This document shows positions 5,742-7,543 of a stretch of DNA of 7,543 nt, one piece after another. Numbering within the stretch: position 1 is the stretch's first letter; each line of letters opens with the position of its first letter. Source of the stretch: Verrucomicrobiota bacterium (GTDB lineage: Bacteria; Verrucomicrobiota; Lentisphaeria; Victivallales; Victivallaceae); contig JAEWSS010000345.1 in assembly GCA_023459755.1 (NCBI GenBank), positions 1 to 7,543 on the forward strand. Reading direction: 5' to 3'. The position numbers and the translations under genes were made by a program. The notes beneath the pieces are model-generated. The model saw nothing but the letters and a program-made list of their open reading frames with translations, did not search any database and was not told the origin of the DNA.

Positions 5742-7366
5742 CCGAACTGAACACATTGACCGGACGCGACCTCGCCGGACTGCCGGAAAAACTTTCCCGG
5801 CTCGCCGCCGAATTGAAGGCGCGATTCGACGATTATCCGGAAAACGGCTCGGCCGCCGAAAAACGCGAGTTCGACTCCGCGCTGACCGAGTCCGGCCGGA
5901 TCACCGAAGTCGAACTTACCGCCCTCTACCGCTCCGTGCTGAATTTGGCCGAAACCGACGAAACCGACTTCGCCGCTCCCGCTCCGCGCCCGGAGATCTC
6001 CGCCGACTTTCTTGCCGCCAACACCGTTCTCCCCGCCGCCCCGCTGGCCGACGGCGCCGTCCTCTGCTACGCGGCCGACCCGTACGGCCTCTCCGGCAAA
6101 GCGCGCGCCCTGCGCGACGCGCTCGGCGTTGAACCCGAATTCAAACTGCTCCGCCGCACCTTCCTCGAACGCCAGATCGCCAAGGTCTGTCAGAACAACA
6201 GCGGCGACGACATCACGGAAACCGCCGAAACCGCCGACGAGTCCGAACTCCGCCAGCTGGCCGGCGAAGCCCGCATCGTCCGGCTGGTCAACGACATTTT
6301 CACCCGCGCGCTCGAAATGAACGCCAGCGACATCCATATCGAACCCGGCGAAGAGGCGGTCTCCGTCCGCTGCCGGGTGGACGGCGTCCTTACCGAAATC
6401 GTCAGTTGTCCGCTTCAGCAGTTTCCGGCCATCAGTTCGCGCATCAAGCTCATCGCCAATCTGAACATCGCCGAAAGCCGGCTGCCGCAGGACGGCCGCA
6501 CCAACTTCCGCCTCGGCCGCACCGAACTCGACATGCGGGTGAGCACCATTCCGATCCTGACCGGCGAGAGCATCGTCCTGCGTCTGCTGAACAAAGAGGC
6601 GGTCGCCTTCGACCTCGCCACCCTCGGCATGAGCAGCGAACTGCTCGCCGGATTCGACCGCCTGATCAAAATCCCGCACGGCATCATCCTGGTGGTGGGG
6701 CCGACCGGTTCCGGCAAAACCACCACCCTCTATTCGGTGATCTCAAAACTCAACGACAACCGCCGCAAGATCATCACCATCGAAGACCCGGTGGAATACC
6801 AGATGCCGGGACTTTCGCAGATGCAGGTCAATTCCCAGATCGGCGTGACCTTCGCCGCCGGACTGCGCCACATCGTGCGTCAGGACCCGGACATCATTCT
6901 GGTCGGCGAAATCCGCGACCGCGAAACCGCCGACATCGCCGTCAACGCCGCATTGACCGGTCATCTGGTGCTGAGCACGCTTCACACCAACGACGCGGTC
7001 GGCGCCGTCACCCGGCTGGTGGATATGGGGGTGGAGCCGTTTCTGATAGCGTCGGCGCTGTTCGGCGTTCTGTCGCAGCGGCTGGTCCGCAAAGTCTGCA
7101 CCGAGTGCGGCGGCACCGGAAACGTCGCCGGCGCACGCTGCCGCCGCTGCAACGGAGCCGGCTTCAAAGGGCGGGTCGGCATTTTTGAACTTCTGAATAT
7201 CAACGACCGGCTGCGCCGCGCCATCACCGCCAACCAGCCGAGCGACGAACTCGAAAAACTCGCCGAAGCCTCCGGCATGATTCCGCTGGCGCAGGACGGA
7301 CTGGACAAGGTAAAAAGCGGCGTGACCACCATTGAGGAACTGCGCCGCTCAACCGCCGACGTCTGA
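5738..7366 (+). CDS. gspE: T2SS assembly ATPase GspE (PilB/GspE family)
   Basis: This cytoplasmic AAA-type ATPase of 542 residues drives pseudopilus assembly. The N-terminal part (about 1-155) is a divergent MshEN/T2SSE_N-type region that should bind the GspL cytoplasmic domain. The N2 domain (about 175-290) contains ASDIHIEP (196-203) and RLPQDGR. The ATPase core has Walker A GPTGSGKT (321-328), the Asp box ITIEDPVEY (346-354), Walker B DPDIILVGEIRD (383-394, with catalytic-type E391) and the His box GHLVLSTLHTND (408-419). All key residues are present, so an active enzyme is expected. Zinc-type cysteines C454, C457, C468 and C471 have a spacer of only 10 residues and read as two CxxCxGxG units. 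The start at 5738 overlaps the gspD stop. GGAG at 5723-5726 lies 11 nt upstream, rather far, so coupling to gspD translation is likely. PilB is the main alternative by family similarity, but the operon context favours GspE. Confidence 0.96.
   Translation: MTELNTLTGRDLAGLPEKLSRLAAELKARFDDYPENGSAAEKREFDSALTESGRITEVELTALYRSVLNLAETDETDFAAPAPRPEISADFLAANTVLPAAPLADGAVLCYAADPYGLSGKARALRDALGVEPEFKLLRRTFLERQIAKVCQNNSGDDITETAETADESELRQLAGEARIVRLVNDIFTRALEMNASDIHIEPGEEAVSVRCRVDGVLTEIVSCPLQQFPAISSRIKLIANLNIAESRLPQDGRTNFRLGRTELDMRVSTIPILTGESIVLRLLNKEAVAFDLATLGMSSELLAGFDRLIKIPHGIILVVGPTGSGKTTTLYSVISKLNDNRRKIITIEDPVEYQMPGLSQMQVNSQIGVTFAAGLRHIVRQDPDIILVGEIRDRETADIAVNAALTGHLVLSTLHTNDAVGAVTRLVDMGVEPFLIASALFGVLSQRLVRKVCTECGGTGNVAGARCRRCNGAGFKGRVGIFELLNINDRLRRAITANQPSDELEKLAEASGMIPLAQDGLDKVKSGVTTIEELRRSTADV
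7097..7162 (+). other. Compact tetracysteine zinc-binding motif in GspE
   Basis: Codons for C454-x-x-C457 and C468-x-x-C471 are separated by only 10 residues. Each pair continues as CxxCxGxG (CTECGGTG and CRRCNGAG). The second pair runs into GFKGRVGIFELL, the normal end of the family's zinc motif. GspE proteins such as Vibrio EpsE have a spacer of about 29 residues between the pairs, so this is a short form. Zinc binding is inferred from the four cysteines. Confidence 0.8.
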
Positions 7367-7388
7367 CGTCCGCGCCGCCCCCAACCCC

Positions 7389-7395
7389 GGAAGGA
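7389..7395 (+). promoter_or_regulatory. Ribosome-binding site for gspF
   Basis: GGAAGGA lies 9 nt before the ATG at 7405 in the 38-bp gap after gspE. It fixes the start of the truncated last gene. The rest of the gap is a C-rich stretch with no visible hairpin or promoter. Confidence 0.75.
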
Positions 7396-7404
7396 ACAAC
7401 CGCA

Positions 7405-7543
7405 ATGCCAACATTCACCTATCTGGCCGGAGAACCCGGAAAACCGGAGAAAAACGTCACCGTCGAGGCCGACAACCGCGCCGACTCGATGGCTAAACTC
7501 CGCAGACTCGGCTTCATTCCGGTGCGGCTTGTCGGCGAAAACC
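7405..7543 (+). CDS. gspF: GspF inner-membrane platform protein, N-terminal fragment (runs off window)
   Basis: Only the first 46 codons are present; the frame is open to the window edge. The translation starts MPTFTYLAGEPGKPEK and continues with VEADNRADSMAKLRRLGFIP. This matches the N-terminus of GspF/PilC proteins: an F-x-Y-x-A start, a strand leading to the EA residues, then A-x-x-x-L-R-x-x-G-F-x-P. The full protein, usually about 400 residues with several membrane helices, forms the polytopic inner-membrane core that GspE acts on. Its position right after gspE is the standard E-F order. The symbol rests on the operon context; PilC is the pilus equivalent. Confidence 0.92.
   Translation, partial: MPTFTYLAGEPGKPEKNVTVEADNRADSMAKLRRLGFIPVRLVGEN

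Noticed and set aside
5672..6679. Long minus-strand open frame of 335 codons opposite gspE
   Set aside because: It lies opposite the unmistakable GspE reading frame, and its low-complexity Gly/Phe/Asp/Val composition is typical of an antisense shadow.
6406..7188. Plus-strand open frame of 260 codons in another phase of gspE
   Set aside because: The Arg/His/Pro-rich translation is a frame shadow of GspE; the real frame carries all Walker and zinc motifs through this stretch.

Overview
This window holds one continuous plus-strand operon for the core of a type II secretion (T2SS) / type IV pilus-like machine. It comes from a GC-rich Gram-negative-type bacterium, because a secretin (outer-membrane channel) is present. 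The gene order, the small divergent L, M and C proteins and the codon use resemble the PVC superphylum, most likely Lentisphaerota or Verrucomicrobiota. That taxonomic guess rests on overall impression only; no marker gene is present.

Layout: (1) a secreted protein of unknown function with a Pro/Gly/Met-rich segment and two similar helical units (70-777); (2) a GspL-like protein with a degenerate actin-like cytoplasmic domain, one membrane helix and a periplasmic domain (774-1985); (3) a GspM/PilO-like protein (1982-2584); (4) a GspC-like protein with an inner-membrane anchor, an HR domain and an unusual Gly/Met-rich C-terminal tail (2581-3402); (5) a 41-bp AT-rich gap; (6) the secretin GspD (3444-5741); (7) the assembly ATPase GspE (5738-7366); (8) the first 46 codons of the inner-membrane platform protein GspF (7405-7543, cut by the window end). 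Four of the six junctions are 4-bp ATGA stop/start overlaps, so the genes are probably translationally coupled. No convincing gene lies on the minus strand. There are no RNA genes, insertion sequences or CRISPR arrays.

How the parts should work together: GspE hydrolyses ATP in the cytoplasm and docks on GspF and the cytoplasmic domain of GspL. GspL and GspM form the inner-membrane/periplasmic assembly platform. GspC bridges that platform to the periplasmic N-domains of GspD, which forms the outer-membrane pore. The pseudopilins (G-K) and prepilin peptidase (O) are not in this window. The order L-M-C-D parallels pilM/N-O-P-Q rather than the classical gspC-to-M order, although the proteins themselves look T2SS-like.

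The points most worth a second look are the unknown leading secreted protein, the Gly/Met tail on GspC, the GspE zinc loop, which has a short DnaJ-like double CxxCxGxG pattern, and a roughly 50-residue low-complexity insertion in the secretin N3 region.
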